44,513 nucleotides of DNA from Betaproteobacteria bacterium (GTDB lineage: Bacteria; Pseudomonadota; Gammaproteobacteria; Burkholderiales; Burkholderiaceae_A), in contig JAOINB010000010.1 in NCBI GenBank assembly GCA_028139135.1, positions 1 through 44,513 of the forward strand, in the 5' to 3' direction. The notes beneath the pieces were generated by a model. The model had not been told where the DNA came from, ran no database searches, and saw nothing but the letters and a program-made list of their open reading frames with translations. The stretch's first letter is position 1. The number at the start of each line of letters is the position of its first letter. The position numbers and the translations under genes are program-made. Below, piece by piece: positions 36,190-44,513 of the stretch.

Positions 36190-36780
36190 ATGAGACTTAT
36201 ACTGGCTTCGAGTAGTAAAACACGTAAAACGCTTTTACATCGAATATGTGGAAACTCGTTCGAAATAATACCTCCAGAAATTGATGAAACTCCTCTTAAT
36301 TTGGAAGATCCAAAAAATCTATCCGAAAGGCTCTCATTGGAAAAAGCACTTAAAATTTCAAAATTAAATCAAGACGCAATTGTTATTGGCAGTGATCAAG
36401 TGGCTTTTTGCGACGGAAAAATTCTCAAGAAAAGTAATAACCTTGAAGATGCGTTCAAACAAATTTCCTGGCAAGTTGGAAAACAAACAACATTTTTCAC
36501 CGGTCTAGTACTGGCAAGACATGGCGGGAAAGAAGTACAAAGTGGCATCATAACAAGCCATGTGTTTTATCGCGATTCACACTTCATTTCCGAGAACCTC
36601 GTAAGAAATTATGTCAAAAAGGAGAAACCCTTAAATTGTGCAGGCTCAACAAAATTTGAAAGTTTAGGTATTTGTTTTTTAAAACGTATAGAGACCGAAG
36701 ACCCGAGTGCGTTGATGGGATTGCCATTAATTAAGTTATGTTGTTTCCTTAAAAAATGGAATGTTCGACCGTTTGCATAA
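36190..36780 (+). CDS. Maf/YceF-type nucleotide pyrophosphatase
   Basis: A 196-residue Maf-like enzyme that hydrolyses non-canonical or modified nucleoside triphosphates. It shows MRLILASSSKTRKTLL, IDETPL and VIGSDQVAF; the GSDQV form fits the YceF (7-methyl-GTP) subgroup. The ATG at 36190 is the family start; the frame extends back to 36142 with a T-rich, non-conserved segment. It diverges from yceD and its 3' end overlaps sppA by 32 bases. Confidence 0.92.
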   Translation: MRLILASSSKTRKTLLHRICGNSFEIIPPEIDETPLNLEDPKNLSERLSLEKALKISKLNQDAIVIGSDQVAFCDGKILKKSNNLEDAFKQISWQVGKQTTFFTGLVLARHGGKEVQSGIITSHVFYRDSHFISENLVRNYVKKEKPLNCAGSTKFESLGICFLKRIETEDPSALMGLPLIKLCCFLKKWNVRPFA

Positions 36781-37771
36781 AAAATAAATTCTTCAAAGTA
36801 ACAACTAATCTAATAATAAAATTTTCGGTCAATTTATCCAAAAGATTCTCCTCTCCGTGATAATCGATTATATATGGTTGGCCAAAAACTTCATCAGCTA
36901 CTGAGCTTACAGAACCAAATCCGTCGCTTAACCCCAGGATAATACTCTCTTCTCCAGTAAAAACTCTTCCGGAGAATATTTCCGGGTCATCGGTCAGAAG
37001 AGAACCACGCCCAACTTTTACCGCGTCAATAAAATGACCGTGTAAGTCCTCCATCATTTCTCGAATTATAAACTCTTCTGCTTCGTCTTTTGGTAAAAAT
37101 GGGTCTAACATGCTTTTTTTCTCGCCTGATACCAAAAGCCTTCTCTCAACACCAATTTTTTTTAGTAATTCTACGAAACCGAATCCGTTAAATACTACTC
37201 CTATGGACCCAACAATACTGGATTTATTGACAAAAATTTTATCTGCAGCGGAAGCAATAAAGTAGCCTCCTGAGGCAGCTATATCCTCTACGACGGCGAT
37301 TACTTTTTTCTCAGGATACTCCTTCTTAAGCCGTCGAATTTCGTCATAGATTAACGCTGACTGGACTGGACTGCCTCCCGGAGAATTGATTCTTAAAATC
37401 AAACCTACGGAATTAACATTTTCAAAAGCCGTTTTTAATATTTTGTTGACCGCAAGCGCGTTTATATCACCATCGTTTTCCACTGTTCCTGTTAGGCTTA
37501 GGACAGCGGTGTGTTCCGAAACTTCAGCACTAATCGGATATTTTTGATCCCCACTAAAAAAAAGAGATAAAAACATTAGAAAAAATAGAGACGAGGCTAA
37601 CCCCCACCGTATCATAGACCACCTACGATTTGCCGATTTCTCTCGGACATAATCGTGTAGAATTGCCGCGAAAAGATTATCCTTAACGTGCTGCTCATGA
37701 TAACCTTCCTTCTCGCTACCGTACTGTTTCTCTAAATTATTTCTTTTAGCGTTATCGGACAAATCCTTCAT
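36749..37771 (-). CDS. sppA: Signal peptide peptidase SppA-type S49 protease
   Basis: Inner-membrane serine protease that degrades cleaved signal peptides. The 340-residue (short, single-domain) form has one membrane segment (about residues 50-70), the motif LRINSPGGSPVQSALIYDEI, the nucleophile in DIAASGGYFIASAADKI and the following SIVGSIGVV. Located after rluC, as in many betaproteobacteria. The C-terminal end overlaps the convergent maf-like gene. Confidence 0.92.
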   Translation of the reverse strand: MKDLSDNAKRNNLEKQYGSEKEGYHEQHVKDNLFAAILHDYVREKSANRRWSMIRWGLASSLFFLMFLSLFFSGDQKYPISAEVSEHTAVLSLTGTVENDGDINALAVNKILKTAFENVNSVGLILRINSPGGSPVQSALIYDEIRRLKKEYPEKKVIAVVEDIAASGGYFIASAADKIFVNKSSIVGSIGVVFNGFGFVELLKKIGVERRLLVSGEKKSMLDPFLPKDEAEEFIIREMMEDLHGHFIDAVKVGRGSLLTDDPEIFSGRVFTGEESIILGLSDGFGSVSSVADEVFGQPYIIDYHGEENLLDKLTENFIIRLVVTLKNLFFMQTVEHSIF

Positions 37772-37790
37772 ACCCTTTTCTCCAAAATTG

Positions 37791-38729
37791 TTATTCTATA
37801 CTCTTTAAAACTTTTTTAAATGCTACCGGGATTGGAGATTCATAGCGTAATTTTTTATCCATACCAGGTTTACGGAAGCTCAATTTCCAGGCATGTAAAA
37901 ACATTCTTTCTGCGCGCGTCTTATTCAAAACCTGCTCACCGTATTTCTTGTCTCCCAAAATAGGCACCCCCAACGAAGAGAGATGCACCCTAATTTGGTG
38001 AGTCCTACCAGTCGTTGGAATACATTCGATTAAGGAAATAAAGCCGAAATCTCGATGCAAAATTCGTTTTATCTCGCGTAATTTTGTCAACGCATACTTT
38101 CCTTTTTTTGAAATCGTTACTAATCGATTACCATCATGATCATACGTTCTAAGCAAAGGTTTGCAAACCTCCTTAGGAATTTCTGTGGAATTGGAGTTTA
38201 ACAAACAAATAGCTAAATATCTTTTATTTACCTCCCCATTTTTAAGTTGTTTTTGTAGGTTGAGCAAAAAACTTCTCTTTTTACTGACTATCAGTAGGCC
38301 AGATGTATCTTTGTCTAGCCTGTGGCAAAGTTTCAAACATGTATCTCTTCGAACCGTTTGCGTTAATTCTAGCAAGCCCAACCTTTTTTCCTTTACGCCG
38401 TGAACAGAAATTCCAGAGGGCTTGTCCAAAATTATCATACATTCATCTTCAAACACTATAGATATATTTTTGTGTGCAAGTCGTTCTATGTGATCATCGT
38501 GTGTGGATTCTACCTGTGAACTTCCAATTGTCATACCTGACAAGGGAGGTATTCTTACTGAGTCACCCTGATACACCTTTGCAAATACCTTAACCCTTCT
38601 ACTATTAATACGAACCTCGCCTGTCCTCACCATCCGATAAATGCGGGATTTTGGAATATTTTTGATCATCTTTACTAAAAAATTATCCAATCTCTGACCA
38701 TTTGAGTCGGGATCAACATTTAAAAGCAT
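37791..38729 (-). CDS. rluC: 23S rRNA pseudouridine synthase RluC
   Basis: Modifies several uridines of 23S rRNA. The 312 residues contain an N-terminal S4 domain (about 10-65, RLDNFLVKM, VRTGEVRINS) and the catalytic HRLDKDTSGLLIVSK with the active aspartate, then RTHQIRVH. Divergent from rne, the usual context of rluC. Confidence 0.95.
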   Translation of the reverse strand: MLLNVDPDSNGQRLDNFLVKMIKNIPKSRIYRMVRTGEVRINSRRVKVFAKVYQGDSVRIPPLSGMTIGSSQVESTHDDHIERLAHKNISIVFEDECMIILDKPSGISVHGVKEKRLGLLELTQTVRRDTCLKLCHRLDKDTSGLLIVSKKRSFLLNLQKQLKNGEVNKRYLAICLLNSNSTEIPKEVCKPLLRTYDHDGNRLVTISKKGKYALTKLREIKRILHRDFGFISLIECIPTTGRTHQIRVHLSSLGVPILGDKKYGEQVLNKTRAERMFLHAWKLSFRKPGMDKKLRYESPIPVAFKKVLKSIE

Positions 38730-39107
38730 ATTTACTCGATATCAGCTATAATATGATTACTCAAGTTTAACAAGGACTTGGTAAAAGATACGCGAAATCG
38801 ACTTTACTATTCGATTTTTTGGTTTTGCGCAATTAGAAAATTTAAGATTACTAGCTAACAAGCTTGTTAGAGAGAAACATTGCATCTATGGTTATTTACT
38901 ACTCATCCAGTAGACCCTACTTATTCGAAAGATTTACCCGCATGATATTTACTTCTGTCGGGTTGCTTCAAATTAAAAGAATTAAGTTTCGGAAAGTTAA
39001 GGTGGCGCACTTACTTTGCCGATATTGCCTGGATAAAACAAAAAGATTCAATCTCCTTTATACTCTCTCCAAGCTCCTGCACTGGCTGCGCCTTTGGAGA
39101 ACTTTTT
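38730..39107 (+). promoter_or_regulatory. rluC-rne intergenic region with rne leader
   Basis: About 380 bases without a credible gene. A TATAAT lies at 38747-38752, but no convincing -35 precedes it. A perfect 16-base palindrome CTAACAAGCTTGTTAG occurs at 38855-38870. In enterobacteria rne has a long, structured leader for autoregulation, and a similar role is plausible here. GGAG lies eight bases before the rne start. Confidence 0.5.
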
Positions 39108-41537
39108 ATGAAACGTATGTTATTCAATGCTACCCACTCAGAGGAACTAAGGGTAGCTACGGTCGATGGACAAAAACTTTTAGATTTCGATATTGAAGTT
39201 GCTGGCAAACAACAACGCAAAGGAAATATCTACAAAGGAATCATCACAAGAATAGAACCTAGTTTGGAAGCCTGTTTCGTTAACTACGGAGAGGATAGAC
39301 ATGGGTTCCTTCCATTTAAAGAAATTCCCCGAGTTCGTTCAGATCAGGGTGAATCGGCTACAGATACAAAAACACGACAACTGCCTAAAGAGGGAACCGA
39401 AATACTTGTTCAGGTTGATAAAGAGGAAAGAGGGAATAAGGGAGCTGCATTAACAACCTTTTTATCGCTAGCAGGAAGATATCTCGTTTTAATGCCAAAC
39501 AACCCGAAAGGCGGAGGAATTAGCAGGCGAATTGAAGGGGAGGAAAGAACAGAAATTAAAACAATACTTGAAAAACTCGACATTCCAGGCGGGATGAGTT
39601 TGATTGTCAGAACCGCAGGAATAGGACGCACTATTGAGGAACTCACATGGGACATGAACTACCTAGTGCAATTATGGGAAGCAATAAGCAGTGCGAAACA
39701 AATGCAACCAGGAGCTTACCTGATATATCAAGAATCAAGCCTTGTGATAAGAGCAATTAGAGATTATTTCAATCCTCATATCGGAGAAATCTTAGTTGAT
39801 ACAGAGGAAATTTTCGAACAGGCTCATCAGTTTATGCAACATGTTATGCCCGACATGGAAGACAGGGTAAAAAAGTATAACGATGAAGTACCATTGTTTT
39901 CAAGGTACCAAATTGAACATCAGATTGAAACCGCTTACTCAAGAATTGTGCAACTTCCCTCAGGCGGATCAATAGTTATAGATCATTCCGAAGCTCTTGT
40001 GGCGATAGACGTGAATTCTGCTAAAGCTACCAAGGGTTCAGATATTGAAGAGACTGCTGTAAAAACTAATTTGGAAGCTGCGGAAGAAATTGGCAGGCAA
40101 CTAAGGTTAAGAGATATTGGAGGACTAATCGTAATTGATTTTATTGATATGGAACTCCAGAAAAATCAGAGGGATGTTGAGGCTAAACTAAGAAATGCTT
40201 TAAGTATCGATAGAGCGCGCGTTCAAATGGGAAAAATTTCAAAGTTCGGTTTGATGGAACTTTCTAGACAGAGACTGCGTCCGGCCTTGAATGAAGGATC
40301 CCACATCACATGTAATAGATGCAATGGTATTGGTGTTATAAGAGACATAAATTCGAGCGGACTCCACATACTTAGAATACTCCAGGATGAGGCGATGAAA
40401 GATGGGACATCCTCTCTTCATGCTCAAGTTCCCATAGATGTAGCGACCTTTCTTCTCAATGAAAAAAGGGCTGATATCAACACCCTTGAAGCGTCTTTGA
40501 AAGTTTCAATAGTGCTTATTCCGAATAAGTATCTTGAAACGCCGAATTATAAAATCCAGAGGATTAAATATGATGATGTTCGTCAAGAAGAAAACAGTCT
40601 AAGTTACCAGTTATCTGAAAATTTTATTGATGACAATAAAGAACAACGACTGTCAGAAAACCTGCAAGCAAAACAAAAAAAAGCAGTTATAGATACGTTT
40701 ATTCCAACAACTCCTGCCCCCTCCAGTAAAAAAAAGGTTAAGGGGCTAGGATTCATTAGACGGGTAGTAAAAAGCTTTATTAGTACATTTACTCCATCCA
40801 AAAAAAATATAAAAAAAAGAAGTCTTAAAAAAGATAAAGTAAAATATAAAAGAAATGATAGAAGAGACGCAAATTCAAAACTTAAGAAGGAGGCGAGAAG
40901 ACATTTAGATAAAGCTGCAAATAAAGATAATCCGAAATTACCTACAAAAGAGGCCCAAACTACAACTAAAGAAAAACCAAAGAAGCGGGAAACTTTATCT
41001 AAAGCTCGGCAAGCTAGTTTGAGAACAAATAAAGGTCAGAAAACTGCGGGTGAGATAGAACAGAAAAAAACAAGGAAACGTGAAAATAGTAATAAAGAAG
41101 AAAACAGTTCTTTTCAAAATGCAAAAACTAAAGAGAGGCAAAAGAAGCCCGAAAACAAGGAAAATATACCAAAAACAAGAAGAAGCGAGGACCCTAAGAG
41201 CAATCGTGATAATCATGCAAAAATTCCAGAACCTACAATTACTGCAACTAAATTAAGTGCTGAGACAAATTTTAATGAAAAATATTTCTCAGAGGAACTT
41301 CGGTTAAATAATCAAACCCAACAAGTCGATAATGAACTGGAAAGTCGTTTTAGCAAGGAAAAAAAGCTTAAGAAGACATTGGAGACAGTTGGGCTCCACC
41401 TTGTCGAAACTAGGATAGATGATGTTGGCAATGGAGAACAAAAAGAGCAAAAACTTGGTAGAAAAATCAAAAGAAGCGTGTCTAGTAAGCAAGGCGTTTA
41501 CTCTGAACCTTTAACAATGGTGGAAACAAAAAAATGA
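39108..41537 (+). CDS. rne: Ribonuclease E
   Basis: Essential endoribonuclease of mRNA decay and rRNA/tRNA processing. The 809 residues have an S1 domain (about 36-120), the DNase I-like catalytic part with D301 (AIDVNSAK) and D344 (IVIDFID), and the zinc-link cysteines C402 and C405 (CNRCNG). From about 500 to the end the chain is low-complexity and rich in Lys, Arg, Glu and Asn, a disordered scaffold expected to bind RNA and degradosome partners. ATG start with GGAG upstream. It is followed by moaA. Confidence 0.97.
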   Translation: MKRMLFNATHSEELRVATVDGQKLLDFDIEVAGKQQRKGNIYKGIITRIEPSLEACFVNYGEDRHGFLPFKEIPRVRSDQGESATDTKTRQLPKEGTEILVQVDKEERGNKGAALTTFLSLAGRYLVLMPNNPKGGGISRRIEGEERTEIKTILEKLDIPGGMSLIVRTAGIGRTIEELTWDMNYLVQLWEAISSAKQMQPGAYLIYQESSLVIRAIRDYFNPHIGEILVDTEEIFEQAHQFMQHVMPDMEDRVKKYNDEVPLFSRYQIEHQIETAYSRIVQLPSGGSIVIDHSEALVAIDVNSAKATKGSDIEETAVKTNLEAAEEIGRQLRLRDIGGLIVIDFIDMELQKNQRDVEAKLRNALSIDRARVQMGKISKFGLMELSRQRLRPALNEGSHITCNRCNGIGVIRDINSSGLHILRILQDEAMKDGTSSLHAQVPIDVATFLLNEKRADINTLEASLKVSIVLIPNKYLETPNYKIQRIKYDDVRQEENSLSYQLSENFIDDNKEQRLSENLQAKQKKAVIDTFIPTTPAPSSKKKVKGLGFIRRVVKSFISTFTPSKKNIKKRSLKKDKVKYKRNDRRDANSKLKKEARRHLDKAANKDNPKLPTKEAQTTTKEKPKKRETLSKARQASLRTNKGQKTAGEIEQKKTRKRENSNKEENSSFQNAKTKERQKKPENKENIPKTRRSEDPKSNRDNHAKIPEPTITATKLSAETNFNEKYFSEELRLNNQTQQVDNELESRFSKEKKLKKTLETVGLHLVETRIDDVGNGEQKEQKLGRKIKRSVSSKQGVYSEPLTMVETKK

Positions 41538-41573
41538 ATACTCTTGAAAGTAGAAGGCTTCGTATATAACTAG

Positions 41574-42644
41574 ATGTTAAAAATGAATAATCGGATCCTT
41601 CGTGATAGTTTTGATCGAAAACTAACTGATTTGCGTATCTCGCTTACTGATCAATGCAACTTTCGGTGTAGCTACTGCATGCCAAAAGAGATTTTTGGGA
41701 AGGATTATCAATTTCTGCTGAAAAAAGAGTTGCTTTCATTCGAGGAAATAAAACTTCTGTCCGATGCTTTTATTAACCTCGGAGTTGAAAAGTTAAGACT
41801 CACGGGCGGAGAACCTTTGCTTAGGAAAAACTTACCGGAACTAATTTATGAATTAAAAGCCCTAAAAACATTGAAAGGTGAAAACGTGGAGGTCACCCTT
41901 ACAACAAACGGGTTTTTATTGCAGCAATTTACCTCTAGTTTAAAAAAATCCGGTTTGGACCGGGTAACAGTAAGTCTGGATGCCCTCGACGAAAATATTT
42001 TCCAACAAATGATAGGCCGAAAACACTCACCAAAAATTGTGCTTTCAGGTATTGATGCTGCAATCAAGGAGGGCCTCTCAGTGAAAGTTAACATGGTGGT
42101 TAAAAAAGGTGTTAACCATAATCAAATAATACCAATGGCAGACTATTTCAAGAAAAGAAGTATTCAACTAAGGTTTATAGAATTTATGGACGTTGGAAAT
42201 TCGAATCAATGGAATTCAAAGCATGTTTTGCCAAGTTTGGAGATTATTAAGTTATTGCATAAAAAATTTGGCGTCACAAAAAAGGTAAGAAAAACAGCCA
42301 GCGAAGTAGCAGAGGTTTGGAGCTACAGTGAGGGTGGAACCTTTGGAACCATTTCTTCGGTAAGCAAACCCTTTTGTAAGAATTGCTCCAGGGTACGTTT
42401 AAGCTCTGACGGCTTACTTTATACCTGCTTATTCTCCTCCACTGGTTACAATCTAAAAAAATTCATTCGCGACGCAAAATTTGCGCAATCTGACAAGGAA
42501 TCGGTAAAAACCAAAAGATTATTAGTTGAAAATTTCGTTCAACAGATATGGGCGCGTAGATCAGATCGTTATTCAGAACAACGTTTGACAGGAAATTCAA
42601 TAACTAGCGGACAGAAAATTGAAATGAGTTATATCGGAGGCTAA
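41574..42644 (+). CDS. moaA: GTP 3',8-cyclase (molybdenum cofactor synthesis)
   Basis: Radical-SAM enzyme that starts molybdopterin synthesis from GTP together with MoaC. The 356 residues show the SAM cluster C28, C32, C35 (CNFRCSYC), LRLTGGEPLLR, the C-terminal cluster CKNCSRVRLSSDGLLYTC and the terminal GG. Another ATG lies nine bases downstream. No other moa or moe gene is in the window. Confidence 0.96.
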   Translation: MLKMNNRILRDSFDRKLTDLRISLTDQCNFRCSYCMPKEIFGKDYQFLLKKELLSFEEIKLLSDAFINLGVEKLRLTGGEPLLRKNLPELIYELKALKTLKGENVEVTLTTNGFLLQQFTSSLKKSGLDRVTVSLDALDENIFQQMIGRKHSPKIVLSGIDAAIKEGLSVKVNMVVKKGVNHNQIIPMADYFKKRSIQLRFIEFMDVGNSNQWNSKHVLPSLEIIKLLHKKFGVTKKVRKTASEVAEVWSYSEGGTFGTISSVSKPFCKNCSRVRLSSDGLLYTCLFSSTGYNLKKFIRDAKFAQSDKESVKTKRLLVENFVQQIWARRSDRYSEQRLTGNSITSGQKIEMSYIGG

Positions 42645-42648
42645 CTCT

Positions 42649-42993
42649 CTAATCTTTTCTATTTTTATCGTTTAGCGGCGTAGGTAGAGAAGCGAAATAA
42701 CGAGCTAAGCCAAGCATCTCCTCCTTTGTAAGTGTTGCAGCGATTCCACCCATTACCGCATTTTTTCTAGCCCCAGACTTGTAATCCATTAATGCCTGAT
42801 TTAAATAGTCTGAATACTGTCCCGCGATTATAGGGTAAGAGGGAAGCACCCCATTAACCCCATCCTTTCCATGGCAAGCAGCACAAACCTCATTAGCCTT
42901 TTCTTCGGCTTCTTGAATCGTGAGGGCATTTCCAATAGTGGAACTAAAGAAAAAAACACAAAATACAACCTTAAATAGACTACTATTTTTCAT
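42649..42993 (-). CDS. Periplasmic monohaem cytochrome c
   Basis: A 114-residue class I cytochrome c with signal peptide (1-23), haem motif C37-A-A-C40-H41 and a distal Met ligand in the AVMGGIA segment. It resembles one half of cytochrome c4. Fifteen bases downstream of a similar gene on the same strand; the pair probably arose by duplication. Electron partner unknown. Confidence 0.92.
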   Translation of the reverse strand: MKNSSLFKVVFCVFFFSSTIGNALTIQEAEEKANEVCAACHGKDGVNGVLPSYPIIAGQYSDYLNQALMDYKSGARKNAVMGGIAATLTKEEMLGLARYFASLPTPLNDKNRKD

Positions 42994-43008
42994 TACCTGA
43001 CCCCACCC

Positions 43009-43353
43009 TTAATTCAAACTAGAATAATATGCCGCGATATCAGCGATATCCGCATCTGTCATTGAACCAGCGACGGCTTTCATGCTCGGGTGGCTTCTTT
43101 GACCCTCTCTGTAAGCTTTTAAAGCCGAAACCAAATAATCAACTTTCTGCCCAGCGATTCGCGGAACTCTATAAGTTTTAGGAAAGGCAGTTTTGTAATT
43201 CGGAATGCCATGGCAACCTACACACATGGATACCTTATTTGCACCCGCCTCAATATTCCCAGCGGCAATTGCGCAACTAAAACCGAAACAAAACCAAAGC
43301 CCAAAAAAACCCAAAGAAAATCGTTTAAAATTTTTATACCAGAAATTTCCCAT
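43009..43353 (-). CDS. Periplasmic monohaem cytochrome c
   Basis: A 114-residue class I cytochrome c with signal peptide (about 1-31), haem motif C44-V-G-C47-H48 and a probable Met ligand in HPSMKAVAGSM. Same length and similar layout (GQKVDYLVSALKAYREG) to the following gene, so together they look like a split, two-gene equivalent of dihaem cytochrome c4. Confidence 0.92.
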   Translation of the reverse strand: MGNFWYKNFKRFSLGFFGLWFCFGFSCAIAAGNIEAGANKVSMCVGCHGIPNYKTAFPKTYRVPRIAGQKVDYLVSALKAYREGQRSHPSMKAVAGSMTDADIADIAAYYSSLN

Positions 43354-43410
43354 TTTTTAATAGTCCCCGAAAACGATGGTCGACAACCCCTTCCTTATAG
43401 TTTACCACTT

Positions 43411-44513
43411 TCAGACAGACTTTTTGCGTAATCCATCTAAGAGAAAACCATTAAGTCTTTTCACAAAAAGTGAAGGATCTTGAACTTGCCCTCCCTCAGC
43501 TAGCAATGCTTGATCAAACAATACTAATATCAAATCGCTAAATTTATCCGTAATTCCATCAGAAACATTCGAACCGTCTGCGCCCACTATATTTCCTCCT
43601 CCCTGCTCACTTTCGTTAATTAATTGCTCTACTAATGGGTGATTTGGGTTAATTTCTAAGATAGGCTTGCGCTCAGGAATATTTTGTCCAGCAGATTTTA
43701 AAAGACGTTCTAAATGTCCGCTTACATCATGCTCATCGGATATCAAACAGCATGCAGAGTCTGTCAATCTATTACTTAACCGAACTTCCTTCACCAAACT
43801 CCCTAGCACCTTAGTTGCCTTTTCGATAACTACCTTGAATTTATTAGATTTGTCCACATTTTCGCGTTCTGAGTCTTTTGTCTCGTTAGATTCAATTTTA
43901 TCTAAATCTAGTGCTCCCTTGGTAATTGACTGAATAGGTTTCCCCTCATATTCATTAAGGAAATTTAATACCCACTCATCAACTCTATCTGTCAATAACA
44001 ATACCTCTATATCCTTCTTCTTAAATATTTCAAGGTGCGGGCTAGAAAGAACAGCCTGAGTAGATTCCCCAGTAATCACATAAATCTTTTCCTGTCCCTG
44101 TTTCATCCTAGCAATATAATCATCAAGAGAAACTAAATCATTTTCGCTATTTTGCGTTGAACTGTTAAAACGAGCAAGTTTGGCTAGCTTTTCCTTGTTT
44201 GAAAAATCTTCACCAAAACCTTCTTTCAAACACTGTCCAAATTCCTTCCAAAAATCCAAAAATTTATCAGCAGACTTCTCTGAAAGGTCACTTATCATAT
44301 TTAAAACCCTTTTCGTACAGCCATCGCGAATTGATTTTATGTCACGACTTTCCTGTAAAATTTCTCGTGAAATATTTAATGGTAGATCACTCGAATCTAC
44401 AACTCCTTTGACAAACCTCAAGTAATTTGGAAGCAGCTGCTCCGCATCATCCATGATGAACACGCGCTTAACATACAACTTCAGACCATGTTTTTGTTGC
44501 CTGTCATACAAAT
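43411..44513 (-). CDS. htpG: Chaperone HtpG (Hsp90), C-terminal part, 5' end off the window
   Basis: The frame enters from the right edge and ends at 43411, giving about 367 C-terminal residues. It begins in the middle domain (LYVKRVFIMDD, LPNYLRFVKGVVDSSDLPLNISREILQ in pieces) and ends in the dimerisation domain (NPNHPLVEQL). The N-terminal ATPase domain lies outside the window. Confidence 0.96.
   Translation of the reverse strand, partial: LYDRQQKHGLKLYVKRVFIMDDAEQLLPNYLRFVKGVVDSSDLPLNISREILQESRDIKSIRDGCTKRVLNMISDLSEKSADKFLDFWKEFGQCLKEGFGEDFSNKEKLAKLARFNSSTQNSENDLVSLDDYIARMKQGQEKIYVITGESTQAVLSSPHLEIFKKKDIEVLLLTDRVDEWVLNFLNEYEGKPIQSITKGALDLDKIESNETKDSERENVDKSNKFKVVIEKATKVLGSLVKEVRLSNRLTDSACCLISDEHDVSGHLERLLKSAGQNIPERKPILEINPNHPLVEQLINESEQGGGNIVGADGSNVSDGITDKFSDLILVLFDQALLAEGGQVQDPSLFVKRLNGFLLDGLRKKSV

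Overview
The window is AT-rich, densely coded bacterial chromosome. Its central block runs, all on the minus strand, rluC-sppA and then yceD-rpmF-plsX-fabH-fabD-fabG-acpP-fabF-rpoE-rseA-rseB-mucD-lepA-lepB-rnc-era-recO-pdxJ-acpS-nagZ-udg-uvrC-pgsA. The direct continuation of the fatty-acid genes into the sigma-E/mucD/lepA/rnc/era block, together with rne followed by moaA, is a gene order I associate with Betaproteobacteria. That makes a low-GC betaproteobacterium the most likely source. This assignment is inferred from synteny only; there is no rRNA gene in the window.

Layout. (1) 1-4256, minus strand: the 5' part of a very large filamentous-haemagglutinin-type exoprotein gene that runs off the left edge, preceded by its two-partner-secretion pore gene (FhaC/ShlB type). 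Between them lie an intrinsic terminator and a near-perfect chromosomal parS site (2500-2515). (2) 4257-5939: about 1.7 kb with no credible gene. It holds a consensus DnaA box with two near-matches, several perfect inverted repeats, and two tandem hairpin/T-run elements with an identical 18-nt loop. (3) 5940-8648: an iron-uptake island, a FecA-like TonB-dependent receptor diverging from a small rhodanese gene, with a Fur box facing each gene. (4) 8714-10455: a lone phage-type SNF2 helicase next to tRNA-Leu(UAA). (5) 10463-13566, plus strand: a small membrane protein, a TPR protein, a DUF4212 subunit and a large sodium/solute symporter. (6) 13584-15788: a ParA-type ATPase with two unrecognised neighbours, one membrane protein and one coiled-coil protein. 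(7) 15862-16042: tRNA-Cys(GCA) and tRNA-Gly(GCC). (8) 16078-38729: the large conserved minus-strand block, interrupted only by the divergent maf-like gene. (9) 38730-44513: the rne leader, rne and moaA on plus; two small cytochromes c and the 3' part of htpG on minus.

The genes of the main block cover membrane and fatty-acid synthesis (plsX, fabHDGF, acpP, acpS, pgsA), envelope stress control (rpoE, rseA, rseB, mucD), protein export and translation (lepA, lepB, rpmF, rluC), RNA processing (rnc, era, rne), DNA repair (recO, uvrC, udg) and cofactor synthesis (pdxJ, moaA). Many junctions are ATGA or GTGA overlaps, so translational coupling is likely. TTG and GTG starts are common.

The most interesting items are the parS site with the nearby DnaA-box cluster, the tandem hairpin elements, the symmetric Fur-controlled divergent promoter, and the orphan ParA-type ATPase with two uncharacterised partners.
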